Source: DATFQE01 sp963733845
Lineage (GTDB): Bacteria > Actinomycetota > Thermoleophilia > Gaiellales > Gaiellaceae
Assembly (NCBI GenBank): GCA_963733845.1
Contig: CAVTEM010000004.1
Span: 62,001-126,000 of the forward strand
Length of the DNA stretch: 64,000 nt
Direction of reading: 5' to 3'
In this document: positions 16,258-24,308 of the stretch, piece by piece
Numbering within the stretch: the stretch's first letter is position 1
Layout of the letters: the number at the start of each line of letters is the position of its first letter
The notes under the pieces: generated by a model
Told to the model about the DNA's origin: nothing
The model's input: the letters and a program-made list of their open reading frames with translations, nothing else
Databases searched by the model: none
Made by a program: the position numbers and the translations under genes

Positions 16258-17553
16258 GTGATCATCGTCGACCGAGCGCTCGAGCAGCGCCTCGCCGAGG
16301 GTCGGCCGATCTGCGTCGGCATGGTCGGCGCGGGGTTCATGGGGCGCGGGATCGCGCTCCAGATCCTCGGCGCCGTTCCCGGCCTTCGCCTTGCTGCCAT
16401 CGCCAACCGGACGCTCGACCGCGCCCGGGCCGCCTACGCGGAAGCGGGTGTGGACGAGGTCACCGAGGTCGGCAGCGCTGCCGAACTGGAGGCCGCGATC
16501 GCCGCCGGGCGCTACGCGATCACCTCCGACCCGCAGGTGTTGTGCGAGGCACAGCCGATCGAGGCCCTGATCGAGGTGACGGGGACGGTCGAGGAGGCCG
16601 CCGGGGTGGCGCTCTCCGCGATCGAGCACGGCAAGCACGTGATCCTGATGAACGCCGAGCTCGACGGCACCGTGGGGCCGATCCTCAAGACCTACGCCGA
16701 TCGGGCCGGCGTCGTGTTCACGAACGCCGACGGCGACCAGCCCGGCGTGATCGCGAACCTCTACCGCTTCGTCCGAGGCCTTGGAGTCCGGCCCGTCCTG
16801 TGCGGAAACATCAAGGGCCTCCACGACCCCTACCGCAACCCGACGACACAGGAGGGCTTCGCGCGACAGTGGGGGCAGGAGCCGTCGATGGTGACGTCGT
16901 TCGCCGACGGCACGAAGATCTCGTTCGAGCAGGCGATCGTCGCCAACGCCACCGGGATGCGCGTCGCCAAACGCGGCATGCACGGACCGACCGTGGAGCC
17001 CGGCACCCACATCCGTGAGGCCGTCTCGCTCTTCGACGTCGACGAGTTGCTCGCGGGGCCCGGAATCGTCGACTACGTCGTCGGCGCGGAGCCCGGGCCG
17101 GGCGTGTTCGTCCTCGGCACGCACGACGACCCGCGACAGCGCCACTACCTGAACCTGTACAAGCTCGGCGAGGGCCCGCTGTACTGCTTCTACACGCCGT
17201 TTCACCTCTGCCATTTCGAGGTCCCGAACACGGTCGCCCGCGCCGTGCTCTTCGGCGACGCGGCGATCGCGCCTCTGGGCGGTCCGCTCGTCGACGTCGT
17301 CACCGCCGCCAAGACCGACCTCGAGAGCGGGCGTGAGCTCGACTCGCTGGGCGGCTACACGGTCTACGGCCTCGCCGAGAACTCCGAGGTCGCGGCCGAG
17401 GAACGCCTGCTCCCGATCGGGCTAGCTCCCGGATGCCGCCTCGTCCGCGAGCTCAAGAAGGACGACGTGTTGTCCTACGACGACGTCGAGGTGCCGCCGG
17501 GACGCCTGAGCGACAGGCTGCGCGCCGAACAGAACGAGCGCTTCGGCGCCTGA
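16258..17553 (+). CDS. NAD(P)-dependent oxidoreductase with C-terminal SAF domain
   Basis: A 431-residue protein with an N-terminal Rossmann fold ('ICVGMVGAGFMGRGIALQI', GxGxxG near residue 24) similar to homoserine-dehydrogenase/Gfo-type oxidoreductases, a middle catalytic-like domain ('ADGDQPGVIANLYRFVR', 'NIKGLHDPYRNPTTQ') and a C-terminal SAF-type beta-clip ('LPIGLAPGCRLVRELKKDDVLSYDDV'). Relatives often sit beside RfbF, SDR and RmlC-like genes and may reduce a keto-sugar or make a branched-chain precursor, but I know of no settled reaction. It starts at GTG 16258. Convergent with rfbF, six bases away. Confidence 0.78.
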   Translation: MIIVDRALEQRLAEGRPICVGMVGAGFMGRGIALQILGAVPGLRLAAIANRTLDRARAAYAEAGVDEVTEVGSAAELEAAIAAGRYAITSDPQVLCEAQPIEALIEVTGTVEEAAGVALSAIEHGKHVILMNAELDGTVGPILKTYADRAGVVFTNADGDQPGVIANLYRFVRGLGVRPVLCGNIKGLHDPYRNPTTQEGFARQWGQEPSMVTSFADGTKISFEQAIVANATGMRVAKRGMHGPTVEPGTHIREAVSLFDVDELLAGPGIVDYVVGAEPGPGVFVLGTHDDPRQRHYLNLYKLGEGPLYCFYTPFHLCHFEVPNTVARAVLFGDAAIAPLGGPLVDVVTAAKTDLESGRELDSLGGYTVYGLAENSEVAAEERLLPIGLAPGCRLVRELKKDDVLSYDDVEVPPGRLSDRLRAEQNERFGA

Positions 17554-17559
17554 CGCGCC

Positions 17560-18333
17560 TTACCAAACGCGCCAGGGCGGCTTCCCCGAGGTCCAGTACT
17601 CCTCGAGCACGACTCGGTCTCGAAGCGTGTCCATCGGATGCCAGAACCCCGAGTGCTTGTAGGCGAAAAGCTTGCCCTCGGCTGCCATCCGGTCGAGCGG
17701 TTCCTGCTCCCAGACGGTCGTGTCCCCCTCGATGTAGTCGAGCACTCCGTGTTCCACGACGAAAAAGCCACCGTTCACCCAGCCTCCGTCGCCGCGCGGC
17801 TTCTCCATGAACCTCGTGATCTGGTGCGTGCCGGGCATCAGCTGGATCGAGCCGAAACGGCCGGGCGGCTGGACCGCGGTCAGGGTCGCCTTCGCCCCGG
17901 ATCCCTCGTGAAAGGCGAGCTGCCGGGTGATGTCGATGTCGGCGACGCAATCTCCGTAGGTGAGGCAGAACCGGGGGCCGTCGAGATAGTCGGCCAGCCG
18001 GCGCAGCCGGCCGCCGGTCATCGTGTCCTCGCCGGTGTCGACGATCGTGATGCGCCAGGGCTCGGCGCCCGAAACGTGCGTCGTGACCTCGCCGCGCTCG
18101 AGATCGAAGGTGACGTCGGAGACATGCAGGGCGTAGTTCGCGAAGTACTCCTTGATCAGGTAGCTCTTGTAGCCGGCCGCGATCACGAAGTCGCGAATCC
18201 CGTGGGCGTCGTAGATCTTCATGATGTGCCACAGGATCGGCTTGCCGCCGATCTCGACCATCGGCTTGGGCCGCACGGCGCTCTCCTCGCTGATCCGAGT
18301 CCCGTAGCCGCCGGCGAGGATCACGGCCTTCAC
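17560..18333 (-). CDS. rfbF: glucose-1-phosphate cytidylyltransferase
   Basis: A 257-residue nucleotidyltransferase forming CDP-glucose from CTP and glucose-1-phosphate, the entry to CDP-3,6-dideoxy and related sugars. The sequence 'MKAVILAGGYGTRISEES' with 'RPKPMVEIGGKPILWHIM', 'YFANYALHVSDVTFDL' and 'GFWHPMDTLRDRVVLEEYW' is specific for this family rather than the thymidylyltransferases. The GTG start at 18333 overlaps the stop of the upstream membrane gene. No CDP-glucose 4,6-dehydratase is unequivocally visible; the SDR at 14686 or the partial one at position 1 could serve. Confidence 0.93.
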   Translation of the reverse strand: MKAVILAGGYGTRISEESAVRPKPMVEIGGKPILWHIMKIYDAHGIRDFVIAAGYKSYLIKEYFANYALHVSDVTFDLERGEVTTHVSGAEPWRITIVDTGEDTMTGGRLRRLADYLDGPRFCLTYGDCVADIDITRQLAFHEGSGAKATLTAVQPPGRFGSIQLMPGTHQITRFMEKPRGDGGWVNGGFFVVEHGVLDYIEGDTTVWEQEPLDRMAAEGKLFAYKHSGFWHPMDTLRDRVVLEEYWTSGKPPWRVW

Positions 18334-19037
18334 GCCACCCTCCGGCCGAGGTCGAGGAGCGTCGCGGAGAGAGTCGAAGCCATCGCAGTGGCGATCAGCA
18401 CCCACGCGGCAAGCTCGAGCCCCTCCTCGACCACTACCTCGAGAACGTAGGGGAGCGTGTTTTCCGAGTCGCCTGCGATGGTCGTCGAGCCCATCTCTGC
18501 GAAGACCGCCAGCACGAGCATCACCAGGCCGAGGCGAATGAACCACCCCGACCGAGCCGCCGCCCGATCGCCGAACCGCCACAGCAGGAGGAAGGCCGCG
18601 GCAAGGAGCGGGAAGAACATGATCGGCCAGATGACGCGCCCGTACGCGACCTGCACGCCAAGCACGTCCTCGCGGAGCCCGAAGGAAAGATCTTCGTGGA
18701 AACGGGCGATGTCGTCGAGCGAGAAAAAGGCGAGGATCAGCATGAGTGCGAGCAGCAGGCGAGACGACCACCAACCCGTGATTGCGAGCAACGCACAGCT
18801 GAACGCGGCCGCAAACTGCGCGACGGAGCTCGCCCATGCGAAGGCGTTGTTGTCGGCGTCGATGTTGAGGTTCCAGACGTCGAGGTCGAACGCGAAGTAG
18901 TCGACGAGCTCGCTCGCGGTTTGGACGAGGGTGCCGACGATCGCGATGACGAAACCGATACGCAGGATGCGCTCCGGGATCCGGCCAGGCTCGTCGAGCT
19001 GATCAGGCGAACGGGCCGTTCTGTCGAGAAGAGCCAC
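18330..19037 (-). CDS. integral membrane protein of unknown function
   Basis: A 235-residue protein with about six hydrophobic helices ('ILRIGFVIAIVGTLVQTASELV', split here: GFVIAIVGTLVQTA; 'WASSVAQFAAAFSCALLAI'; 'RLLLALMLILAFFSLDD'; 'VIWPIMFFPLLAAAFLLLW'; 'RLGLVMLVLAVFAEMG'; 'LELAAWVLIATAMAS'). A charged motif 'SLDDIARFHEDLSF' follows helix 3. I do not recognise the family. It starts at GTG 19037 with an upstream GGAG, and its stop overlaps rfbF (TGA/GTG), so the two are co-transcribed; it may belong to the polysaccharide locus or be a boundary gene. Confidence 0.75.
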   Translation of the reverse strand: MALLDRTARSPDQLDEPGRIPERILRIGFVIAIVGTLVQTASELVDYFAFDLDVWNLNIDADNNAFAWASSVAQFAAAFSCALLAITGWWSSRLLLALMLILAFFSLDDIARFHEDLSFGLREDVLGVQVAYGRVIWPIMFFPLLAAAFLLLWRFGDRAAARSGWFIRLGLVMLVLAVFAEMGSTTIAGDSENTLPYVLEVVVEEGLELAAWVLIATAMASTLSATLLDLGRRVA

Positions 19038-19248
19038 GTCGTCTCCAAATGTAGACCGCAGGTCACCTGTGTATCGGATTCGTCGCCGGGACGCTTTAGC
19101 TTGCCCGCAGCGGGCAGGGGCGGGAGGCCACGAGCCTACGGCCCGCTCGCAACCTCCCGCAACGGCGGGGAGAGGGAGAGGGGCAGTCCACCCCGCCGCG
19201 GCGGCGAGCGTAGGCCACTCGGGCGCGGGCCGTCTGTCGAACTGTTTG
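19038..19248. other. intergenic region between the polysaccharide locus and lysS
   Basis: Upstream of the membrane gene there is a perfect 5-bp inverted repeat CAGGT-C-ACCTG at 19059-19069, a possible operator, and on the minus strand a TACATT -10-like box at 19053-19048. A TGCCCGC-A-GCGGGCA palindrome near 19100-19115 could end lysS transcripts. There is no coding sequence I can support. Confidence 0.3.
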
Positions 19249-20624
19249 CTAGCGCTGGCGGAGCGCAGGGAACAGCGTCACGTCGCGAATCGTGTCGCGG
19301 CCGGTCAACACCATCGCCAGCCGGTCGATCCCGAGCCCGAGGCCGCCGGTGGGAGGCATCCCGTAGCTGAGGGCGTCGACGTAGTCGGGGTCGCCGCCCT
19401 CCGCAGTCTCGTCGCCCGCGGCGCGGTCGCTCTCCTGCATCGCGAAGCGCTCTGCCTGCTCCTCGGCGTCGTTGATCTCGGTGAAAGCGTTGCCCAGCTC
19501 CATCCCGCCGACGAAGAACTCGAAGCGCTCGACGATCGTCGTGTCCTCGTCCGACGTGCGCGCGAACGGGGAGAGCTCGATCGGATAGTCGTACAGGATC
19601 GTCGGCTCGATCAGGTTCGGCTCGACGAAGCTCGACAGCGCGTGGTCGGCGAGCTGCGCCCACGTCTTGTCCTGCTTGGTGTCGATGCCGCGCTCGTCGA
19701 GTCGCCCGCGGAGCTCGTCGGCGTCCCTCGTCCACAGGCCCTGCTCCTCGAGCGCGTCGACGAGCTTCACGCGCCGCCAGCTCCCGAGGTCGACCTCGTG
19801 CCCACGGAAGGTCACCTTCGTCGTGCCGATCGTCTCCTGGGCGACGGTGCGCGATCAGCTCCTCGAGGCGCGCCATCGTGTCGCGGTAGTCGGCGTACGC
19901 CTCGTACCACTCGACCATCGTGAACTCCGGCTGGTGCTTGTAGGAGATCCCTTCGTTGCGGAAGTCCTTCCCGATCTCGTACACGCGCTCGAGGCCGCCG
20001 ACGATGAGGCGCTTGAGATAGAGCTCGGTTGCGATGCGCAGGTAGACGTCGGTGTCGAGCTCGTTCGAGTGCGTGACGAACGGCTCGGCGAAGGCGCCTC
20101 CGTAGCGCGGCTGCAGGATCGGCGTCTCGACCTCGAGGAACCCGTTCGCGTCGAGGTAGCGGCGGATCGCGGTGACGATGCGCGTGCGCGTCTGGAAGTC
20201 CGCGCGCGTCTCCTCGTTCATGAGCAGGTCGAGGTAGCGGCGGCGGTAGCGCTGCTCGACGTCGGTGACGCCGTGGAACGTGTCCGGGAGCGGGACGCGG
20301 ATCTTGGCCAGCAGCTGCAGCTCGTCGACAGCGAGGGAGGGCTCGCCGCGCCGGGTCTTCGCCGGCTTGCCGGTGGCTCCGACGATGTCGCCGAGGTCGA
20401 GGTCGACCGGCCCGGCCCGGCTTTCGTCGACCAGGAGCTGGATGCGGCCGGAGCGGTCGACCAGGTCGAGGAAGACGAGCTTCCCGTGGCCGCGGCGCGC
20501 CATCACCCGGCCGGCGATCCGGCGCTCCTCGCCGCCCTCCTCCCCGGGCTCGAGCCGCTTCGGCCTCGGCGCGAACGGAGGCAATGTCGACGCGGTCGGG
20601 GAAGCGCTTGGGCAACGAGGCCAT
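19249..20624 (-). CDS. lysS: lysyl-tRNA synthetase, frame disrupted twice
   Basis: Class II lysyl-tRNA synthetase, which charges tRNA-Lys. It reads in three pieces. The N-terminus 'MASLPKRFPDRVDIASVRAE' (from ATG 20624) is in one frame; the OB-fold and motif 2 ('YEIGKDFRNEGISYKHQPEF') are in a second; the C-terminus with motif 3 ('GLGLGIDRLAMVLTGRDTI') is in a third. Removing one base near 20567 and one near 19849 restores a continuous protein of normal length (about 457 residues) ending in 'FPALRQR'. As lysS is normally essential and everything else is conserved, sequencing indels are the likeliest cause. It lies in the usual context next to greA/dusB. Confidence 0.9.
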
Positions 20625-20664
20625 GACGCGCGAGTCTAGTGCCGCCCCGGCCCACGTCCCTTTG

Positions 20665-20699
20665 AGCCGTGTCCAGGGGTCTGGCCCCTAGACATGGCT
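20665..20699. repeat. REP-like imperfect palindrome, copy A
   Basis: An imperfect palindrome with arms AGCCGTGTC and GACATGGCT around the core AGGGGTCTGGCCCCT. The core read on the minus strand (AGGGGCCAGACCCCT) is identical to that of copy B at 63881-63909. It lies in the lysS/ettA intergenic gap, 42 bases before a GTGCC-T-GGCAC palindrome at 20741-20751. Such palindromes resemble REP elements mobilised by Y1 transposases, but no transposase is in the window. Confidence 0.65.
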
Positions 20700-20802
20700 C
20701 GTACGGACACCTCTGGACGATTCGTCACGCTTCTTTGACAGTGCCTGGCACCGAAGCGCTCGAACACGCGGAGAGCCTGATCCCTCGCTACCGTCCTCCC
20801 TC

Positions 20803-22479
20803 GTGAGCGACTACGTCTTCACGATGGTGCGCGCGTCCAAGTTCTACGGGCCCGAGCGGAAGGTGCTCGACGACATCACGCTCGCGTTCCTGCCGGGCGC
20901 GAAGATCGGCGTGCTCGGAGCCAACGGCGCGGGCAAGTCGACCCTGCTGCGGATCATGGCCGGCGTCGAGGAGACGTCGAGCGGCCGCGCCGACCTGGCC
21001 GCGGGCGCGAGCGTCGGCTGGCTGCCGCAGGAGCCCGACCTGGACGCAGGCAAGGACGTCCGTGGGAACGTCGAGGACGGCGTCCGTCCGCTCCGCGACC
21101 TGCTCGACCGCTTCAACGAGATCTCGAACCGGTTCGCCGAGCCCGACGCCGACTACGACGTGCTGCTGGCCGAGCAGGCAGACGTGCAGGAGCAGATCGA
21201 CCGTGCCGACGCCTGGAGCCTCGACGCCGCGCTCGACCGCGCGATGGACGCTCTGCGCGTGCCCGACGGCGACCGCGACGTGACCACCCTCTCCGGCGGG
21301 GAGCGCCGTCGGGTCGCGCTCTGCCGCCTGCTCCTGTCCTCTCCGGACCTGCTGCTCCTGGACGAGCCGACCAACCACCTCGACGCCGAGTCGGTCGCGT
21401 GGCTCGAGCGGTTCCTCGCCGAGTACGCGGGCACCGTCGTCGCCGTCACCCACGACCGCTACTTCCTCGACAACGTGGCGGGCTGGATCCTCGAGCTCGA
21501 CCGGGGCCGCGGCATCCCCTACAGGGGCAACTACTCGGGCTGGCTCGAGCAGAAGCAGACACGGCTGGCCTCGGAGGAGAAGCAGGAGTCCGCCCGCCGG
21601 CGGGCGCTCGCCCGCGAGCTCGAGTGGGTGCGCTCCTCCCCGAAGGCCCGTCACGACAAGTCGAAGGCCCGCCTCGCCGCGTACGAGCGCCTGCTCGCCG
21701 AGGAGCGGAACGTCAAGCTCGACCGCGTCGAGATCCACATCCCCGCCGGCCCGCGCCTCGGCGACGTCGTCGTGCAGGCGGACCGGGTCGCGAAGGGTTA
21801 CGGCGACCGCCTGCTCGTCGAGGAGCTGAGCTTCTCGCTGCCGCCGGGCGGCATCGTGGGCGTGATCGGACCCAACGGCGCCGGGAAGACGACGCTGTTC
21901 CGGATGATCGCCGGCGAGGAGCAGCCGGACTCGGGCGAGCTGCGGATCGGCGAGACCGTCGAGGTGGCCTACGTCGACCAGGCGCGCGCCGACCTGACCC
22001 CGGACAACTCGGTGTGGAAAGAGATCTCGGGCGGCAACGAGACGATCGAGCTCGGCAACCGCGAGGTCAACTCACGCCAGTACGTGTCGTGGTTCAACTT
22101 CAAGGGCGGCGACCAGCAGAAGCGCGTCGGCGAGCTGTCCGGGGGCGAGCGGAACCGCGTCCACCTGGCCAAGCTGCTGCGCTCCGGCGGGAACCTGCTC
22201 CTGCTCGACGAGCCCACGAACGACCTCGACGTCGATACGCTGCGCGCCCTCGAGGACGCGCTGCTCGACTTCGCCGGCTGCGCGGCGGTGATCTCGCACG
22301 ACCGCTGGTTCCTCGACCGTGTCGCCACGCACATCCTCGCCTTCGAAGGCGAGTCGCAGGTGACCTGGTTCGAAGGCAGCTTCGAGGAGTACGAGGCCTG
22401 GGTCCGCGAGACCCGCGGGGTCGAAGCGCTCGAGCCGCACAGGATCACGTACAAGCCGCTCGTCAGGCCCGGCGCCTAG
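20803..22479 (+). CDS. ettA: energy-dependent translational throttle protein EttA (ABC-F)
   Basis: A 558-residue cytosolic ABC-F ATPase that binds the ribosomal E site and gates entry to elongation according to ATP/ADP. It has two ABC domains without membrane segments: Walker A 'GANGAGKSTL' and 'GPNGAGKTTL', signatures 'LSGGERRRVAL' and 'LSGGERNRVHL', Walker B 'LLLLDEPTNHLD' and 'LLLLDEPTNDLD'. The start 'YVFTMVRASKFYG' and 'ITLAFLPGAKIGVLG' are typical of EttA among ABC-F groups. A charged linker 'VRSSPKARHDKSKARL' joins the domains. It starts at GTG 20803; a TTGACA sits at 20735-20740 without a good -10. Confidence 0.95.
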   Translation: MSDYVFTMVRASKFYGPERKVLDDITLAFLPGAKIGVLGANGAGKSTLLRIMAGVEETSSGRADLAAGASVGWLPQEPDLDAGKDVRGNVEDGVRPLRDLLDRFNEISNRFAEPDADYDVLLAEQADVQEQIDRADAWSLDAALDRAMDALRVPDGDRDVTTLSGGERRRVALCRLLLSSPDLLLLDEPTNHLDAESVAWLERFLAEYAGTVVAVTHDRYFLDNVAGWILELDRGRGIPYRGNYSGWLEQKQTRLASEEKQESARRRALARELEWVRSSPKARHDKSKARLAAYERLLAEERNVKLDRVEIHIPAGPRLGDVVVQADRVAKGYGDRLLVEELSFSLPPGGIVGVIGPNGAGKTTLFRMIAGEEQPDSGELRIGETVEVAYVDQARADLTPDNSVWKEISGGNETIELGNREVNSRQYVSWFNFKGGDQQKRVGELSGGERNRVHLAKLLRSGGNLLLLDEPTNDLDVDTLRALEDALLDFAGCAAVISHDRWFLDRVATHILAFEGESQVTWFEGSFEEYEAWVRETRGVEALEPHRITYKPLVRPGA

Positions 22480-22511
22480 CCAACGTCCCGGCGGAATGAG
22501 AGACTGCAGGA

Positions 22512-22619
22512 GTGAAGGGCGCCGACAAGCAAAAGAAGTCGCAGAAGAAGGCCCCGCAGAAGACGCTGAAAGAGAAGCGCAGCGAGAAGAAGCTGAAGAA
22601 GAAGTCCGGCGGTTTCTGA
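22512..22619 (+). CDS. small lysine-rich basic protein
   Basis: A 35-residue open frame beginning at GTG 22512, with the ribosome-binding sequence AGGAG overlapping the start, and ending at 22619. The product is 'VKGADKQKKSQKKAPQKTL' followed by a second Lys-rich stretch (KEKRSEKKLKKK) and GGF. Roughly 40% Lys, no Cys, probably unstructured. Similar short K-rich proteins are common after ABC-F genes in actinobacteria and may bind nucleic acid or ribosomes, but the role is unknown. The AAG-rich codon bias supports coding rather than chance. Confidence 0.65.
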   Translation: MKGADKQKKSQKKAPQKTLKEKRSEKKLKKKSGGF

Positions 22620-22625
22620 CCGCCG

Positions 22626-22646
22626 AAGGCGGCTCTAGGCCGCCTT
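22626..22646. terminator. bidirectional hairpin between ettA/small gene and greA
   Basis: A perfect 8-bp stem AAGGCGGC / GCCGCCTT with a 5-base loop (TCTAG) that contains the greA stop codon. A competing hairpin (CGGCGGT / ACCGCCG, 22607-22625) covers the end of the plus-strand small gene. The two convergent genes stop here, so a shared terminator is likely, although no clear T-run follows. Confidence 0.6.
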
Positions 22647-23111
22647 GATCTCCATGATCTTGTACTTCAGCCGGGAGCCGCGCGGGGTCAGGACCTCGAC
22701 GGTCTCGCCCTTCTTGTGCCCGATGATCGCCTTACCGACCGGCGACTCGTTCGACAGCTTGTTCGCGGACGGATTCGCCTCGGCCGAGCCGACGATGTGG
22801 TACTCGACGGTCTGCTTGGCGTCGACGTCGCGCAGCCGCACGCGCGAGCCGACCGACACGACGTCCGTCGTGATCTCCTTCTTCTCGATCACGCGCGCGT
22901 TGCGCAGCTGCTCCTCGAGCCGTGCGATCCGGTGCTCGAGCAGCATCTGGTCGTTCTTGGCGTCGTCGTACTCGGCGTTCTCGGCGATGTCGCCGAATTG
23001 GCGGGCAACTCGGATCCGCTCGGCCACTTCGCGGCGCTTCTCGGTCGAGAGGAGCTCGATCTCCGCCTTCAGCTTCTTGTAACCCTCTGGAGTGAGGATC
23101 ACTTCCTTCAC
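22635..23111 (-). CDS. greA: transcription elongation factor GreA
   Basis: A 158-residue GreA/GreB factor that enters the secondary channel of RNA polymerase and stimulates cleavage of backtracked RNA. The N-terminal coiled coil carries 'GYKKLKAEIELLSTEKRREVA' (GYKKL...) and the acidic tip 'GDIAENAEYDDAKNDQ' (the D/E pair that supports Mg2+), and the C-terminal FKBP-like domain has 'ESPVGKAIIGHKKGETV'. The start is GTG 23111, with a strong GGAGGG Shine-Dalgarno at 23117-23122 on the minus strand, and a good promoter lies upstream. Confidence 0.96.
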   Translation of the reverse strand: MKEVILTPEGYKKLKAEIELLSTEKRREVAERIRVARQFGDIAENAEYDDAKNDQMLLEHRIARLEEQLRNARVIEKKEITTDVVSVGSRVRLRDVDAKQTVEYHIVGSAEANPSANKLSNESPVGKAIIGHKKGETVEVLTPRGSRLKYKIMEIKAA

Positions 23112-23163
23112 GGTGCCCTCCTAAGAAAAAAGCGAGGCGCCCAGCCGCGCCATCGCGGCGGCC

Positions 23164-23192
23164 ATAGTAGCTGTCGTCTCCGAGGCCGTCAA
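23164..23192 (-). promoter_or_regulatory. sigma-70-type promoter of greA
   Basis: On the minus strand TTGACG (23192-23187) is followed after exactly 17 bases by TACTAT (23169-23164). That is five of six and four-to-five of six matches to the primary sigma consensus with ideal spacing. Transcription would begin near 23157 and give a leader of about 45 bases before the greA GTG at 23111. It is the best vegetative promoter I found in the window. Confidence 0.72.
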
Positions 23193-23233
23193 GCCGGCGA
23201 AAACCCCTGCTACTGCGGCTATCATGGCCGCCC

Positions 23234-24292
23234 GTGAACGTCGATCTCCACTCTTCCTGGCGGATCGGGACGGTGGAGATTCCGACCCGGCTCGTGCTTG
23301 CTCCGATGGCAGGAGTGAGCGTGCAGGCCTTCCGTCGCCAGGGACGCCGTTTCGGGGCCGGTCTCGTCTGCTCGGAGATGGTCAGCTGCGCCGGCCTGCA
23401 CCACGGCAACGAGCGCACGCTCGGCTACCTGCGGATCGCCGCCGACGAGCATCCGCTGGCCGTGCAGATCTTCGGCTCCGACCCGCCCGTGATGGCGGAG
23501 GCGGCACGGATGGTCGCGGACGCGGGCGCGGACATCGTCGACATCAACTTCGGCTGCCCGGTGCGCAAGGTCACGAAGACCGGCGCCGGCGCCACGCTGC
23601 TCGAGGATCCCGCCCGCGCTTCCCGGATCGTCGCGGCAGTCGCGGGCGCCGTCGACCTGCCGGTCTCGGTGAAGATGCGCCGCGGCCTCGAGGACGGCTC
23701 CCGCACGTGCCTCGAGCTGGGGCCGCGCCTCGTGGACGCAGGTGCCGCGACGCTCACGCTGCACCCGCGCTCGGCGCGCCAGATGTACACCGGCACGGCG
23801 GACCACTCGCTGACCGCGGAGCTCGTCGACCGCGTCGGCGTCCCGGTGATCGCCTCGGGCGACATCACCTCCCGCGCCCGGGCGCAGGCCGTCCTCGCGA
23901 CCACCGGCGCCGCCGCGGTGATGGTCGGTCGGGCTGCCCAGGGCAACCCCTGGGCGCTGAGCGCGATCCTCGACGAGAACGTGCCCGAGCCGACGCGCGA
24001 GGAGGTCGCCGCCGAGCTGATTCTGTTCATCCGCGAGACCGTGCGCGAGCTCGGCGAGCAGCGCGCCTCGAGCTTCCTGAAGAAGTTCTACAGCTGGTAC
24101 CTCGGCCGGGGTCGCTTTCCGCGGCCGTTCAAGCAGGAGCTCGTCCAGCTCGACACGACCGAGGAGGTCGAGTTGCGCTTGCTCGCGGCCGCGCCCGGAG
24201 CCGGCGAGGTGCTCGAGCGGCTCGAGGAGGAGCTCCCCTCAGGCGACGAGGTCCTGCTCGACCTGCCGATCTCCGTCTACGGCGGCGGCTAA
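23234..24292 (+). CDS. dusB: tRNA-dihydrouridine synthase (DusB family)
   Basis: A 352-residue FMN-dependent enzyme reducing uridines in the tRNA D-loop. The N-terminal TIM barrel has 'RLVLAPMAGVSVQAFR' and the active-site 'INFGCPVRKVTKTGAGA' with C108; 'MRRGL', 'TLHPRSARQMYTG' and 'ASGDITSR...VMVGRAAQGNPW' (FMN phosphate binding) are present. A C-terminal helical tRNA-binding domain follows ('FIRETVRELGEQRASSFLKK'). It starts at GTG 23234, divergent from greA. In many Gram-positives dusB lies between fol/coaX and greA/lysS on the same strand; here it is inverted. Confidence 0.95.
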   Translation: MNVDLHSSWRIGTVEIPTRLVLAPMAGVSVQAFRRQGRRFGAGLVCSEMVSCAGLHHGNERTLGYLRIAADEHPLAVQIFGSDPPVMAEAARMVADAGADIVDINFGCPVRKVTKTGAGATLLEDPARASRIVAAVAGAVDLPVSVKMRRGLEDGSRTCLELGPRLVDAGAATLTLHPRSARQMYTGTADHSLTAELVDRVGVPVIASGDITSRARAQAVLATTGAAAVMVGRAAQGNPWALSAILDENVPEPTREEVAAELILFIRETVRELGEQRASSFLKKFYSWYLGRGRFPRPFKQELVQLDTTEEVELRLLAAAPGAGEVLERLEEELPSGDEVLLDLPISVYGGG

Positions 24293-24308
24293 AGCGTGGG
24301 GGACACGG

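Noticed and set aside
20735..20763. TTGACA at 20735 as an ettA promoter
   Set aside because: The -35 is perfect but no acceptable -10 occurs 16-19 bases later, and the site adjoins a palindromic repeat.
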